Shown here one piece after another: positions 11,201-22,931 of a DNA stretch of 64,000 bases. Where the stretch lies: assembly GCA_020796225.1 (NCBI GenBank), contig CM036755.1:39318806-39382805 (forward strand), written 5' to 3'. The notes beneath the pieces were generated by a model. That model ran no database searches, was not told the DNA's origin, and saw nothing but the letters and a program-made list of their open reading frames with translations. The first letter of the stretch is position 1, and the number at the start of each line of letters is the position of its first letter. This stretch comes from Arion vulgaris. Its lineage: Eukaryota > Mollusca > Gastropoda > Stylommatophora > Arionidae. The translations under genes and the position numbers were made by a program.

Positions 11201-14200
11201 AGATGAAGAAGTGATTGCGTTTAAGTGGGCGGTACGACCTCAAGAAGAAGATGAAGAAGTGGTTGCGTTTAAGTGGGCGGTACCGACATCAAGAAGAAGA
11301 TGAAGAAGTGATTGCGTTTAAGTGGGCGGTACCGACATCAAGAAGAAGATGAAGAAGTGGTTGCGTTTAAGTGGGCGGTACCGACCTCACGAAGAAGATG
11401 AAGAAGTGGTTGCGTTTAAGTGAGTGGTACCGACCTCAAGAAGAAGATGAAGAAGTGGTTGCGTTTAAGTGGGTGGTACCGACCTCAAGAAGAAGATGAA
11501 GAAGTGGTTGCGTTTAAGTGAGTGAGTGGTACCGACCTCAAGAAGAAGATGAAGAAGTGATTGCGTTTAAGTGAGTGGTACTGACCTCACGAAGAAGATG
11601 AAGAAGTGGTTGCGTTTAAGTGAGTGGTACCGACCTCAAGAAGAAGATGAAGAAGTGGTTGCGTTTAAGTGGTGGTACCGACCTCAAGAAGAAGATGAAG
11701 AAGTGGTTGCGTTTAAGTGAGTGGGTGGTACCGACCTCAAGAAGAAGATGAAGAAGTGGTTGCGTTTAAGTGAGTGGTACCGACCTCACGAAGAAGATGA
11801 AGAAGTGGTTGCGTTTAAGTGAGTGGTACCGACCTCACGAAGAAGATGAAGAAGTGGTTGCGTTTAAGTGAGTGGTACCGACCTCACGAAGAAGATGAAG
11901 AAGTGGTTGCGTTTAAGTGAGTGGTACCGACCTCACGAAGAAGATGAAGAAGTGGTTGCGTTTAAGTGGGCGGTACCGACCTCAAGAAGAAGATAAAGAA
12001 GTGGTTGCGTTTTAGTGGGTGGTACCGACCTCAAGAAGAAGATGAAGAAGTGATTGCGTTTAAGTGAGTGGGTGGATACACCTCAAGAAGAAGATGAAGA
12101 AGTGGTTGCGTTTAAGTGGGTGGGCGGTACCGACCTCAAGAAGAAGATGAAGAAGTGGTTGCGTTTAAGTGGGTGGTACCGACCTCAAGAAGAAGATGAA
12201 GAAGTGGTTGCGTTTAAGTGAGTGGTACCGACCTCAAGAAGAAGATGAAGAAGTGGTTGCGTTTAAGTGAGTGGTACCGACCTCAAGAAGAAGATGAAGA
12301 AGTGGTTGCGTTTAAGTGGGTGGGTGGTACCGACCTCAAGAAGAAGATGAAGAAGTGGTTGCGTTTAAGTGAGTGGTACCGACCTCACGAAGAAGATGAA
12401 GAAGTGGTTGCGTTTAAGTGAGTGGTACCGACCTCACGAAGAAGATGAAGAAGTGGTTGCGTTTAAGTGAGTGGTACCGACCTCACGAAGAAGATGAAGA
12501 AGTGGATGCGTTTAAGTGAGTGGTACCGACCTCACGAAGAAGATGAAGAAGTGGTTGCGTTTAAGTGGGTGGGCGGTACCGACCTCAAGAAGAAGATGAA
12601 GAAGTGGTTGCGTTTAAGTGGGTGGTACCGACCTCAAGAAGAAGATGAAGAAGTGGTTGCGTTTAAGTGAGTGGTACCGACATCAAGAAGAAGATGAAGA
12701 AGTGGTTGCGTTTAAGTGGGTGGTACCGACCTCAAGAAGAAGATGAAGAAGTGGTTGCGTTTAAGTGAGTGGGCGGTACCGACCTCAAGAAGAAGATGAA
12801 GAAGTGGTTGCGTTTAAGTGGGTGGTACCGACCTCAAGAAGAAGATGAAGAAGTGGTTGCGTTTAAGTGGGTGGTACCGACCTCAAGAAGAACATGAAGA
12901 AGTGGTTGCGTTTAAGTGAGTGGTACCGACCTCAAGAAGAAGATGAAGAAGTGGTTGCGTTTAAGTGAGTGGTACCGACCTCAAGAAGAAGATGAAGAAG
13001 TGGTTGCGTTTAAGTGGGTGGGTGGTACCGACCTCAAGAAGAAGATGAAGAAGTGGTTGCGTTTAAGTGAGTGGGTGGTACCGACCTCAAGAAGAAGATG
13101 AAGAAGTGATTGCGTTTAAGTGGGTGGTGGTACCGACCTCAAGAAGAAGATGAAGAAGTGGTTGCGTTTAAGTGGGTGGTACCGACCTCAAGAAGAAGAT
13201 GAAGAAGTGGTTGCGTTTAAGTGGGTGGGTGGTACCGACCTCACGAAGAAGATGAAGAAGCGGTTGCGTTTAAGTGAGTGGTACCGACCTCAAGAAGAAG
13301 ATGAAGAAGTGGTTGCGTTTAAGTGGGTGGGTGGTACCGACCTCAAGAAGAAGATGAAGAAGTGGTTGCGTTTAAGTGAGTGGTACCGACCTCACGAAGA
13401 AGATGAAGAAGTGGTTGCGTTTAAGTGAGTGGTACCGACCTCAAGAAGAAGATGAAGAAGTGGTTGCGTTTAAGTGGGTGGTACCGACCTCAAGAAGAAG
13501 ATGAAGAAGCGGTTGCGTTTAAGTGGGTGGTACCGACCTCAAGAAGAAGATGAAGAAGTGGTTGCGTTTAAGTGAGTGGTACCGACATCAAGAAGAAGAT
13601 GAAGAAGTGGTTGCGTTTAGTGAGTGGGTGGTACGACCTCAAGAAGAAGATGAAGAAGTGGTTGCGTTTAAGTGAGTGGGTGGTACCGACCTCAAGAAGA
13701 AGATGAAGAAGTGGTTGCGTTTAAGTGGGTGGGTGGTACCGACCTCACGAAGAAGATGAAGAAGTGGTTGCGTTTAAGTGGGTGGGTGGTACCGACCTCA
13801 AGAAGAAGATGAAGAAGTGGTTGCGTTTAAGTTTGTGGTACCGACCTCACGAAGAAGATGAAGAAGTGGTTGCGTTTAAGTGAGTGGTACCGACCTCAAG
13901 AAGAAGATGAAGAAGTGGTTGCGTTTAAGTGGGTGGTACCGACCTCAAGAAGAAGATGAAGAAGTGGTTGCGTTTAAGTGGGTGGTACCGACCTCACGAA
14001 GAAGATGAAGAAGTGGTTGCGTTTAAGTGGGCGGTACCGACCTCAAGAAGAAGATGAAGAAGTGGTTGCGTTTAATTGGGTGGTACCGACCTCAAGAAGA
14101 AGATGAAGAAGTGGTTGCGTTTAAGTGAGTGGGTGGTACCGACCTCAAGAAGAAGATGAAGAAGTGGTTGCGTTTAAGTGAGTGGTACCGACCTCAAGAA

Positions 14201-14450
14201 GAAGATGAAGAAGTGGTTGCGTTTAAGTGAGTGGGTGGTACCGACCTCAAGAAGAAGATGAAGAAGTGGTTGCGTTTAAGTGAGTGAGTGGTACCGACCT
14301 CACGAAGAAGATGAAGAAGTGGTTGCGTTTAAGTGGGTGGTACCGACCTCAAGAAGAAGATGAAGAAGCGGTTGCGTTTAAGTGGGTGGTACCGACCTCA
14401 AGAAGAAGATGAAGAAGCGGTTGCGTTTAGGTGGGTGGTACCGACCTCAC
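8216..14450. repeat. 49-bp tandem array, about 125 copies over 6.2 kb
   Basis: Unit parts: aagaagaagatgaagaagtg, gttgcgtttaagtgagtgg, taccgacctc. Length classes 48, 49 and 53 bp arise from changes in a GTGA/GTGG tetranucleotide before a ggtacc hexamer. A second variant swaps ctcaag for ctcacg. Short frames reading GTDLKKKMKKWLRL come from the repeat. The longest array in the window. Confidence 0.97.
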
Positions 14451-14785
14451 AAAGCGGGAGAACTACTGAGAAATGTGCTAACCGGAACAGGAAGTAAATG
14501 GAGAAGGCGAGAAGGGAATTAGGGATACAAAAATGCATGAATTAGTCGATGTAAAGATCTTTGTTAACACAACGAAGGCTTGTTTATAATAGAAAATAAA
14601 TCGAAGTGCAATTATGACTTCCTATTTCAAACATAACGATTTTTTGTTATTTTCCCAGAGCTTTCATCTGTAACAGTTTGCGTTGATTTCCAAACATACA
14701 CATCCGGTGTTCAACATATACAAAGTAAGAATATGAAACAGATAGATGTCATACCAATAATAAACAGAACTTAGACAATGATAAA
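14451..14785. other. No recognisable feature
   Basis: The first 80 bases, following the array edge, are purine-rich (gagaaggcgagaaggg); the rest is AT-rich. No repeat match elsewhere in the window was found by eye. Confidence 0.5.
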
Positions 14786-15215
14786 CACGTCTTTGTGCTC
14801 GTTTCTCGTGCTAAAGGTATCAGGTTCGCTCCCTCGTGGAGCCATCTGGATATTTTTCCAGAGATCCCTGATCTCAGTGTAGGTCAGATTAAGTTCCTAG
14901 TCCTATCGGAGACGGACGATAGAACGTAGGTCCCGTGTTCAATTTGAGCACGTAAAAGAGCCTTGGTAGTTCAAAATCGAAAAGTGCAGGCTGGAAAGCC
15001 GCTGCCCGGGCACAATTCATTAGAAAAGTTTAAAAATATAATTCCTACCAAAAATATCTTCACCATCTTCAAAATTACATCGGGGATCCTCGCCGGTGCT
15101 TCGAAGTTCGTGCACTGCAGCTAAGATCTTTCTGTATAAGATCAAAGCACACATGGTTACTCACCGAAGTGCAGCAATGATGATGATTCTATCGAATGAA
15201 TGAATCAATCAATAC
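14786..15215 (+). mobile_element. SINE-A copy, plus strand
   Basis: Starts inside the tRNA-like head (ctcgtttctcgtgctaaagg, B-box-like caggttcgctcc) and continues through the body (cctgatctcagtgtagg, aggctggaaagccgctgcc, atcttcaccatcttcaaaa). It ends with gaatgaatgaatcaatcaa. One of the best preserved copies. Confidence 0.85.
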
Positions 15216-15261
15216 GGATATATATTTATATTCACCATTAAAAAACAAAGACGGAGGTAGA

Positions 15262-15587
15262 TTAGGCATGCATTGTTTGACGTATGTCAGTAGTTTGCCT
15301 TGCGTTCTGAAGGCAGTGTGTTCGAATCTGGACTGCGTCACTCTCTTCACAAGTGCATTTTTTTCCAGAGACCCATAGGATTCTTGCCGGAGATATGGAG
15401 TTACGGAGTTCATGTTATATGTATACTCTCTGCAGGTGGCGTGCCATGTCTGCGTAGAGGGACTAAACCATATTGGGTAAAACCCCAGTGCAGTGAAGTC
15501 AATCCTTCGGTTTTAGACCATTTATACATTCAACTCCCCACGACGCTTCACCGCAAATGTGGTTAAGATAAGATAAGATAAGATACA
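15262..15587 (+). mobile_element. Family E tRNA-derived SINE, near full length
   Basis: The head has a B-box-like gtgttcgaatctgg at about 15319, followed by cacaagtgcattt, and the element ends in an (AAGAT)n tail at 15563-15585. Partial copies are at 1695 and 36270. No coding function. Confidence 0.6.
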
Positions 15588-15621
15588 TTCAACTTGACTT
15601 AATGTCAGTAGGGTCATTGGC

Positions 15622-15760
15622 TAGGGCAGTTCTATGAGGAAAGAAGGCGTGGACGTCCAAAGGAATTATGGAGACACATTTTGGAAAGTGAGTTGAAAGA
15701 TTGTGGTATGACGCCGGAATGAGTTCTTGAGATCATTGAAAAATAGCATGGTGTCTCTGC
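15622..15760 (+). pseudogene. LINE ORF2 C-terminal fragment
   Basis: The plus frame reads YEERRRGRPKELWRHILESE, then LKDCGMTPE, a stop, and VLEIIEK. The R-R-R-G-R-P-K-x-x-W-R patch followed by E-x-x-L-K is typical of non-LTR C-termini. A short relic. Confidence 0.65.
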
Positions 15761-15889
15761 CAGAGAATCGAACCGGATTCTTTTGAAGCGAATGAGCGAA
15801 AGAAAAAGAATGTATCTCATCAGCCACAAGGCACCACCCTCCAATCAAACTCCAAATAAACAAAGAAAACAAGAAATCAGGTATGAAGT

Positions 15890-17998
15890 CATCATCACGC
15901 ATCATCATGTTGTCATCATCATCATCACCATGAAATCAGTATCAGAAGTCATCATCTCATCTCATCGTTCGTTTCATTCATCATCATCATCTCATCTATC
16001 GTTTTCATTATCAAGTCGTCTATCATCATCACGTCGTCATCATCATTATCAACGTTGTCATCATCATATCACGTCGTCATCATTCATTATCAACGTCATC
16101 ATCGATTATCAACGTTGTCTCATATCATTATCAACGTCGTCATCATCATTATCAACGTCGTCATCATCATTATCAACGTCGTCATCATCATTATCAACGT
16201 TGTCATCATCATTATCAACGTCGTCATCATCATTATCAACGTCGTCAACATCATTATCAACGTCGTCATCATCATTATCAACGTCGTCATCATCATTATC
16301 AACGTCGTCATCATCATTATCAACGTCGTCATCATCATTATCAACGTCGTCATCATCATTATCAACGTCGTCATCATCATTATCAACGTCGTCATCATTA
16401 TCAACGTCGTATATATTACAACGTCGTCATCATCATTATCAACGTCGTCATCATCATTATCAACGTTGTCATCATCATTATCAACGTCGTCATCATCATT
16501 ATCAACGTTGTCATCATCATTATCAACGTCGTCATCATCATTATCAACGTTGTCATCATCATTATCAACGTCGTCATCATCATTATCAACGTCGTCATCA
16601 TCATTATCAACGTTGTCATCATCATTATCAACGTCGTCATCATCATTATCAACGTTGTCATCATCATTATCAACGTTGTCATCATCATTATCAACGTCGT
16701 CATCATCATTATCAACGTCGTCATCATCATTATCAACGTCGTCATCATCATTATCAACGTCGTCATCATCATTATCAACGTCGTCATCATCATTATCAAC
16801 GTTGTCATCATCATTATCAACGTTGTCATCATCATTATCAACGTCGTCATCATCATTATCAACGTCGTCATCATCATTATCAACGTCGTCATCATCATTA
16901 TCAACGTCGTCATCATCATTATCAACGTCGTCATCATCATTATCAACGTCGTCATCATCATTATCAACGTCGTCATCATCATTATCAACGTTGTCATCAT
17001 CATTATCAACGTCGTCATCATCATTATCAACGTCGTCATCATCATTATCAACGTTGTCATCATCATTATCAACGTTGTCATCATCATTATCAACGTTGTC
17101 ATCATCATTATCAACGTCGTCATCATCATTATCAACGTTGTCATCATCATTATCAACGTCGTCATCATCATTATCAACGTCGTCATCATCATTATCAACG
17201 TCGTTATTATCATTATCAACGTCGTCATCATCATTATCAACGTCGTTATTATCATTATCAACGTCGTCATCATCATTATCAACGTCGTCATCATCATTAT
17301 CAACGTCGTCATCATCATTATCAACGTTGTCATCATCATTATCAACGTCGTCATCATCATTATCAACGTCGTTATTATCATTATCAACGTCGTCATCATC
17401 ATTATCAACGTCGTCATCATCATTATCAACGTCGTCATCATCATTATCAACGTCGTCATCATCATTATCAACGTTGTCATCATCATTATCAACGTCGTCA
17501 TCATCATTATCAACGTCGTCATCATCATTATCAACGTCGTCATCATCATTATCAACGTCGTCATCATCATTATCAACGTCGTCATCATCATTATCATCGT
17601 CGTCATCATCATTATCAACGTCGTTATTATCATTATCAACGTCGTCATCATCATTATCAACGTCGTCATCATCATTATCAACGTCGTCATCATCATTATC
17701 ATCGTCGTCATCATCATTATCAACGTCGTTATTATCATTATCAACGTCGTCATCATCATTATCAACGTCGTCATCATCATTATCAACGTCGTCATCATCA
17801 TTATCAACGTCGTCATCATCATTATCAACGTCGTCATCATCATTATCAACGTCGTCATCATCATTATCATCGTCGTCATCATCATTATCAACGTCGTTAT
17901 TATCATTATCAACGTCGTCATCATCATTATCAACTTCGTCAACATCATTATCAACGTCGTCATCATCATTATCAACGTCGTCATCATCATTATCATCA
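15890..17998. repeat. 18-bp tandem array, about 104 regular copies
   Basis: Regular unit cgtcatcatcattatcaa from about 16120, preceded by a degenerate TCATC-rich lead-in. Variants tgtc, ttattatc and atcg recur at intervals. The unit has six codons and no stop in several frames, giving open frames of 743, 697 and 527 codons that are not genes. Its right edge is the 3' end of a LINE-K-like sequence. Confidence 0.97.
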
Positions 17999-18110
17999 AA
18001 TAGTTTGTCCGTAGCAGAATTGTGCCACCTTAACAGTCCTTTGGAATTTCACTCTCTCTCACTCTCTCTCTCTCTGTCTCTCTGTCTCTCATATGCTTCT
18101 ATTTGGTTGT
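17985..18110 (-). pseudogene. LINE-K-type 3' terminus followed by (CT)n
   Basis: The block catcaaatagtttgtcc, agcagaattgtg and ctttggaatttc matches 41940-42000 and 63310-63365, where it leads into LINE-K C-terminal codons. Here only the terminus is left, passing into a CTCTCT tract at 18052-18090. No coding sequence remains. Confidence 0.55.
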
Positions 18111-18409
18111 ATTCCATAATTACTATTGAAGTTGGAAAAACAATGTGAAATGTAAATACTCTTTGCCAGAGTGTTTCCGGTGTTACTCTTAGCAACCATA
18201 TCCGGTAGTTCCAAGAGAAAAAACAACAGAATTGAAGCTGAACATGGGCGTTAATGGTATGCTCTTCTTTACTGAGTACTTATATATATATTTGCAGAAT
18301 GCAGCCACCACCGAGAACTGTCTCTTTAACTTCAACGATGGTTCCTACTTTCTTTTGTGAAACTCATCAGTAGGTTTAAACTTTAAAGTAGTACAACTCG
18401 AACAGCAAG
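18111..18409. other. No recognisable feature
   Basis: Mixed-composition sequence with a short tatatatata run near 18282. Nothing supportable. Confidence 0.5.
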
Positions 18410-18920
18410 CTTTGTGATGATGATGATGATGATGTTAATGACGATGTCGATGTTGATGTTATTGATGATGTTTAGGAAGTTCATGTTGATGTTAATGATG
18501 ATGATGATGTCGATTATGATGATGATGATGATGATGCGGATACTGTTGATGACGATGTTGGTTTTGATGATGATGATGATGATGTTAATGATGATGTCGA
18601 TGTCGATGTTGATGTTATTGATGATGTTTAGGAAGTTCATGTTGATGTTAATGATGATGATGATGATGATGTCAATTATGTTGATGATGATGATGATGAT
18701 GATGTCAATTATGTTGATGATGATGATGCGATACTGTTGATGACGATGTTAGTTTTGATGATGTTGATGATGTTGATGATACTGATGATGCTGATAATGT
18801 TGCTGTTGATGAAGATGATGATGATGTTAATAATGATGAAAATGATATTGATGATGATAGTGATGGTACTGACGATGATGTGCATATTGATGTTAATGAT
18901 AATGATGATATTAAGGGCGA
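18410..18920. repeat. Degenerate GAT-rich repeat
   Basis: Trinucleotide GAT with interspersed gttaatgatgatg and gttgatgttattg. A longer segment around ttgatgatgtttaggaagtt is duplicated (18463 and 18617). Methionine-rich frames are products of the repeat. Confidence 0.92.
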
Positions 18921-18941
18921 AAACATCATATTAGTCTAAAA

Positions 18942-19367
18942 CATAGATTCCCAATTTTTTCGGCCCACTGCCCAATTTGCACAAAATAAATTTGTAACGC
19001 CCCCTCCACATTATAACATTTTGCCAACCGTAAAGAATAAATTAATAATAAATATTTTAAAGTAAATTATGTTCGTGATTTTGCGATTGAATAATCATTA
19101 CAAATTTGAATTCTGCATTTTAATTCATCTTATGCCCATCTTACAGATCCATTTTTTCATCAATTTTCTATTTCATGTATATAGAATCATTTGAAAATTG
19201 ACCATGTTTGACAGAAATATATATAAATTGTCTATGTCAAAAGAAAATAGAGCATTTATATAGTGGGGAGGGATGGTGGGGTTGGAAACTGTTGTAATGT
19301 GGAGGGGGCGTTACAAAGTTTATGTTGTGCAAAGTGGGCGGTGGGCCAAAAACGTTTGGAATTTATG
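18942..19367. mobile_element. hAT-type MITE with about 100-bp terminal inverted repeats
   Basis: The left end reads catagattcccaatttttt then cggcccactgccc; the right end inverted reads cataaattccaaacg then ggcccaccgccc. Similarity continues through acgccccctccacatta on both sides. Flanks gtctaaaa (18934-18941) and gtctagac (19368-19375) fit a decayed 8-bp target duplication, the size hAT transposases make. The ends resemble hAT termini of the C-A-x-x-G-x-T-T-C-C-C-A type. No open frame inside, so it is non-autonomous. Confidence 0.8.
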
Positions 19368-19375
19368 GTCTAGAC

Positions 19376-20119
19376 TCTTAGAGTTTCTCAACCTTTCTTG
19401 TGCCAAGCTTTAGACTCTAGAGAGACGAGTTAGCTTCTATAGGGAAGAGACATGAATTTCGAGGTCCCTTACCGGGACATTTTGGGACGCCTGATACAAA
19501 GGATCGCTGTTGGTAGTAGTTACACCCCACACTCACCCGCCTCCTCATAGATCTACATGTATGGAAAACATCCAAGAGAATGGCAAGGTCGATACAATTT
19601 GGCAACAGCTACATCGCAGAAGTTGCCAGAATGTAACAGAATACCGTCTTAAGGATTCCTGGCCCGGATTTCATCTCAGAGTTGAAGGAAAAGCCTTGAC
19701 CATAAATGGACATGTTCGCACTGTATCGATAGTTTGAAATCAAATCATCTTAACAAATGCTTGATTATTTCAGGGTGGTGGCGTGCTATGATACAGAGAG
19801 GCGGCCGCATCAGGCGGTTTCGTTGGGGGGCGGCATAAGGAACGAAATGAAAATACAATTTGAACCATTCAATAATTAAAAATCTTTACATAACTCTTGT
19901 TGTAGTTGATAATTGATATATTTATTTCAAAGTAGTTACATTTTCCAAATGAAAATTGTATTGGTACATTTGCTCAGCTTTACAAATGCAAATTATAATC
20001 GAAGAGCTATTTTAAAGAAAAAACATTTAAGAGAGCGTCATTTCGAACACTTCCATCATACTGAGAAAATATACCAGCCCGGCCCTGGATTCTTTGATTA
20101 CAAAACGCCGTAAGTTGCC
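19376..20119. other. No gene found; possible second hAT-like end
   Basis: Just after the MITE, gagtttctcaacctttcttg (19380-19399) resembles another hAT terminus without a partner. The rest has short chance frames with no domain or splice support. Confidence 0.4.
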
Positions 20120-20355
20120 AGGGCTCTCAGTGGGAGCAAGGAATAGTAACACTATGACCGACAAGGCATGTTGTAAGAGGCGACAGAGGTAGGGTCTAGG
20201 GAAGCTACCTCTGTAAATAAAAGCGTCGCAGAAATCGGATGTGCTGGCCTACTTGTAGGGCATAACTGAACAACGTACAATCGCTCTTAGGCTCGGATCA
20301 CAAACAACTTACAAATAGTGGTTAACAAGTGGTCAATATTGAGCGTGTGAAGATA
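20120..20355 (+). mobile_element. SINE-B copy
   Basis: Landmarks in order: gcaaggaatagtaacact, caaggcatgttgtaagaggc, tagggtctagggaagctacc, aataaaagcgtcgcag, gtggttaacaagtgg, ending gagcgtgtgaag. The GAAG tail is lost. Confidence 0.8.
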
Positions 20356-20782
20356 AAGTTTTGTATTTAGATTTGTTTTTTTACAGTAGTGTAGGACAAT
20401 GGGCATATGAACCTAAAGAATTGAATGGCTGCATTACTAGTACAGTCACTGCGAAACTGTTCAGGTTAGCATTTTTCTTTTATGCCCCGACATAACAAAT
20501 TCAGGAGCTTTTCATTGTATTGAACACGAGTCACAGCAGGGTAGCCGCGTTCTACTCCATTCGGGTCAGACGTTTCTCGATGGTTGATTGTTAGATTGAC
20601 TGAATAATTTCACTGACAATCATAATTGTACTACAGTGACCGTGATTTACTATACATATTCTGATTACATTTTTTGCATAATAGCATTACGTAGAAACTG
20701 CACAACATAGTAGTCCCGGCGACGCTTCCCGATGTTATTATCAAAGGAATAAAATGTTTAAGTCTTCTTCTTAATCAAACGC
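20356..20782. other. No recognisable feature
   Basis: AT-rich, non-repetitive sequence between two SINE-B copies lying in opposite orientation. Confidence 0.5.
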
Positions 20783-21025
20783 TCCATACTGACAACTTGT
20801 TAACCCACTCTGTGTGATGTGTATGTGATCTGAGCCTAATAGCGATTTTACGTTGTGCCAGTTATGCGTCTACAAGTAGACCAGCACATCCGATTTCTGC
20901 AACGCTTTTATTTACTAGGGTAGCTTCCCTAGGCCCGTACCTCAGTCGCCTCTTACGACATGCCTTGTAGGTTGCAGTGTTACTATTCTTGACTTCCCTT
21001 GTGGGCCCCAGTAACACACAAGCGG
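20762..21025 (-). mobile_element. SINE-B copy, minus strand
   Basis: Begins with the cttcttctt tail on plus, then acttgttaacccactctgtg, gatctgagcctaa, tgcgtctacaagtag, gatttctgcaacgct, gcctcttacgacatgccttg, and ends at the head cttgtgggccccagtaacac. Close to full length. Confidence 0.85.
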
Positions 21026-21165
21026 GATAAAGAATAGAACAGATAGATAAAATATTTGCTGACTAGGAAGCTTTCCACTCTATTTTGTCTTCTAATGTTA
21101 GTGAATAGTTGGGCTGGCACATGCACTCTATATCTTTATCATGTGACCATACCATTTCTATATTC

Positions 21166-21412
21166 TTCTAAATTATTCCCATTTTCAAATCTTCTCACGA
21201 TAAGTGAACAGATTACACATCACTCAATTCCCATTTTCCAAAAATAGTTCTCACACCCAACTTTCTGTGAACCATTACCATTCTATATTTTTCCATTATT
21301 CCCATTTTCAAATCTTCTCACCCACTCTGTGAACACATTACCATCCATCATATTCCCATTTTCAAATCTTCTCACCCACTCTGTGAACACATTACCATCC
21401 ACCATATTCCTC
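21166..21412. repeat. 54-bp tandem repeat, about 4 copies
   Basis: Unit parts tattcccattttcaaatctt and ctcacccactctgtgaacac. The two right-hand copies are nearly identical; the left ones are diverged. Confidence 0.8.
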
Positions 21413-21414
21413 TG

Positions 21415-21830
21415 AGTTGAAAAATGACTAAAAATATAGAAAGCAAGTTGAATGCATTTGAAAATAGTTGTCTGCGAAAAATAATGAACACAAAATGAGA
21501 CGAATTCAGAAGAAGTGATGAAATCAGATAAGTGTCTGGTAAACTACTAGTAACAATTGTTATAAGAAAGAGAAGATGGAGAAATTTGTTTGAGGCAAAC
21601 TCTGAAGAAGAAATAATCAAAGAATATCAAAGTAGGCAATTGAAGTGGGATACAAAGGATTCAAGACAGAGAGGACGATCTAGGGAGGCATAAACAAACT
21701 TTGCTGAAAGAAGCAAGAAATATCGGTCTCATTTCCATGGAGGAGATTGAGTGAGTTGCCCAGGATAGAGCGGTATGGAGAAATTGCTTGCAGGACCTAT
21801 GTAAGTATAATGGTTCTTGGCAGCATCCTA
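21415..21830 (+). pseudogene. LINE ORF2 C-terminal fragment
   Basis: The plus strand has LNAFENSCLRKIMNTK near 21450, TIVIRKRRWRNLFEANSEEE near 21555, a basic patch DSRQRGRSREA near 21655 and a terminal AxxxxWxNCLQDLC-like segment near 21760-21800, separated by stops. Thumb-region cysteine block, R-x-R-W-R, basic patch and W-x-x-L-C end is the usual order in non-LTR ORF2 tails. Confidence 0.7.
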
Positions 21831-21914
21831 TCCAGATCGTCAAACATAGACTCTGAGGTCAACAATGGATATCGAAAGCCAGTTCTGAGTTTGGAAGGCT
21901 ACGTGTCACTGTGT

Positions 21915-22560
21915 AGGAGTGGATGGGAATAAGCGTAAGTTTACCAGGAGCATAGTGCTAACCACGCTGCTGTACGCAAACGTCACATGGAACATGTATA
22001 GCAGACACGAAAGAAAACTAAACCACTTCCAAACAAGCTGCCTACGCAGATTACTAACAAAGAAACTGGCAGGACAAATTTCCAGATACCGAAGTCCTCA
22101 CAAGAGCAAAGATCCCAAGCGTCAACACCATGTTGCAGAAGGCCCAAGTGAGATGGATCAGTCACGTTGTTCGGATGTCTGATAAACGCATTCCAAAACA
22201 GTTGATGAATTGTGAGCTGGTGGACAGAAACACGCTTTAAAGACACTCTTAAAGTGTCTCTGAAATGCTTCGATATAGACACCACGTGTTGGGAATCCCT
22301 GTCGCAAGATCGCCAAATGTGGCTCTGTAACAACACAAGAGAAACGCAAATATATGAGAATCATCGTGCTGTTGAGGCACAGAGATAACGAGCTGCGCGA
22401 AAAGACAATACGCAACACCCACACGTCTAACCTTGATCATGTATGCCCTACCTGTGGTAGGGGATTGTGTTCTAGGATTGGACTCAACACTCACCTCCAC
22501 ACACACCCAAGAGGTGCAGCAGCATACTTCTGTGGCTGTTGACATCATCGCTTGCGATTG
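21915..22560 (+). pseudogene. LINE-N ORF2 C-terminus with a C2H2 zinc finger
   Basis: The plus strand opens with SIVLTTLLYANVTWNMYSR and RKLNHFQTSCLRRLL (the LLY-x-x-x-x-W and H-F-x-x-x-C-L-R blocks of the RT thumb), then a diverged segment with stops, and a terminal frame with CPTCGRGLCSRIGLNTH then LHTH (22444-22503), a C-x2-C-x12-H-x3-H zinc finger. A finger at the ORF2 end is known for one large LINE clade. Stops at about 22240 and 22330 rule out an intact product. A related piece is at 41197-41270. Confidence 0.8.
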
Positions 22561-22889
22561 ACGGCTTTTATAACGGTACGAGAGGAATTATTATTTCTGA
22601 ATCTACAGGTCTGCACAACTTCCTCGTCAAATCTACTCCTCAGGCAAACTATTGTTCAAGTGCAGAATGAGTATAGTCAGACATCGTTCCCAGGCCATCA
22701 CTGAATCTCATTGTTATGTCGAGGAGCGCCGCCATGGTACGCCAAAGGCAAACACTGGCAGATCAGAATGGTTTCATTAAGCATTCAATTCTCGCATTCT
22801 CTTCACATTTATCGCCTGTGGGTTCAATATCCGACACAATTATCTCTTTCCTATCCATTTCAACCATTCATTAGAAATCCTATATCAAG

Positions 22890-22890
<1 letters not shown>
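22561..22890. other. No recognisable feature
   Basis: Unremarkable composition; chance frames only. It ends at a (TA)n run. Confidence 0.5.

Positions 22891-22929
<39 letters not shown>
22891..22929. repeat. (TA)n microsatellite
   Basis: About 39 bases of alternating TA directly upstream of a SINE-A head. Confidence 0.95.

Positions 22930-22931
<2 letters not shown>

Noticed and set aside
15783..18148. Open frames of 743 and 697 codons plus 527 codons on the other strand
   Set aside because: All come from the 18-bp TCATC-type array; three frames are open at once, which no real gene shows.
19510..19737. A 75-codon ORF between the hAT MITE and a SINE-B
   Set aside because: No domain, and an antisense frame of similar length is open; no splice support.
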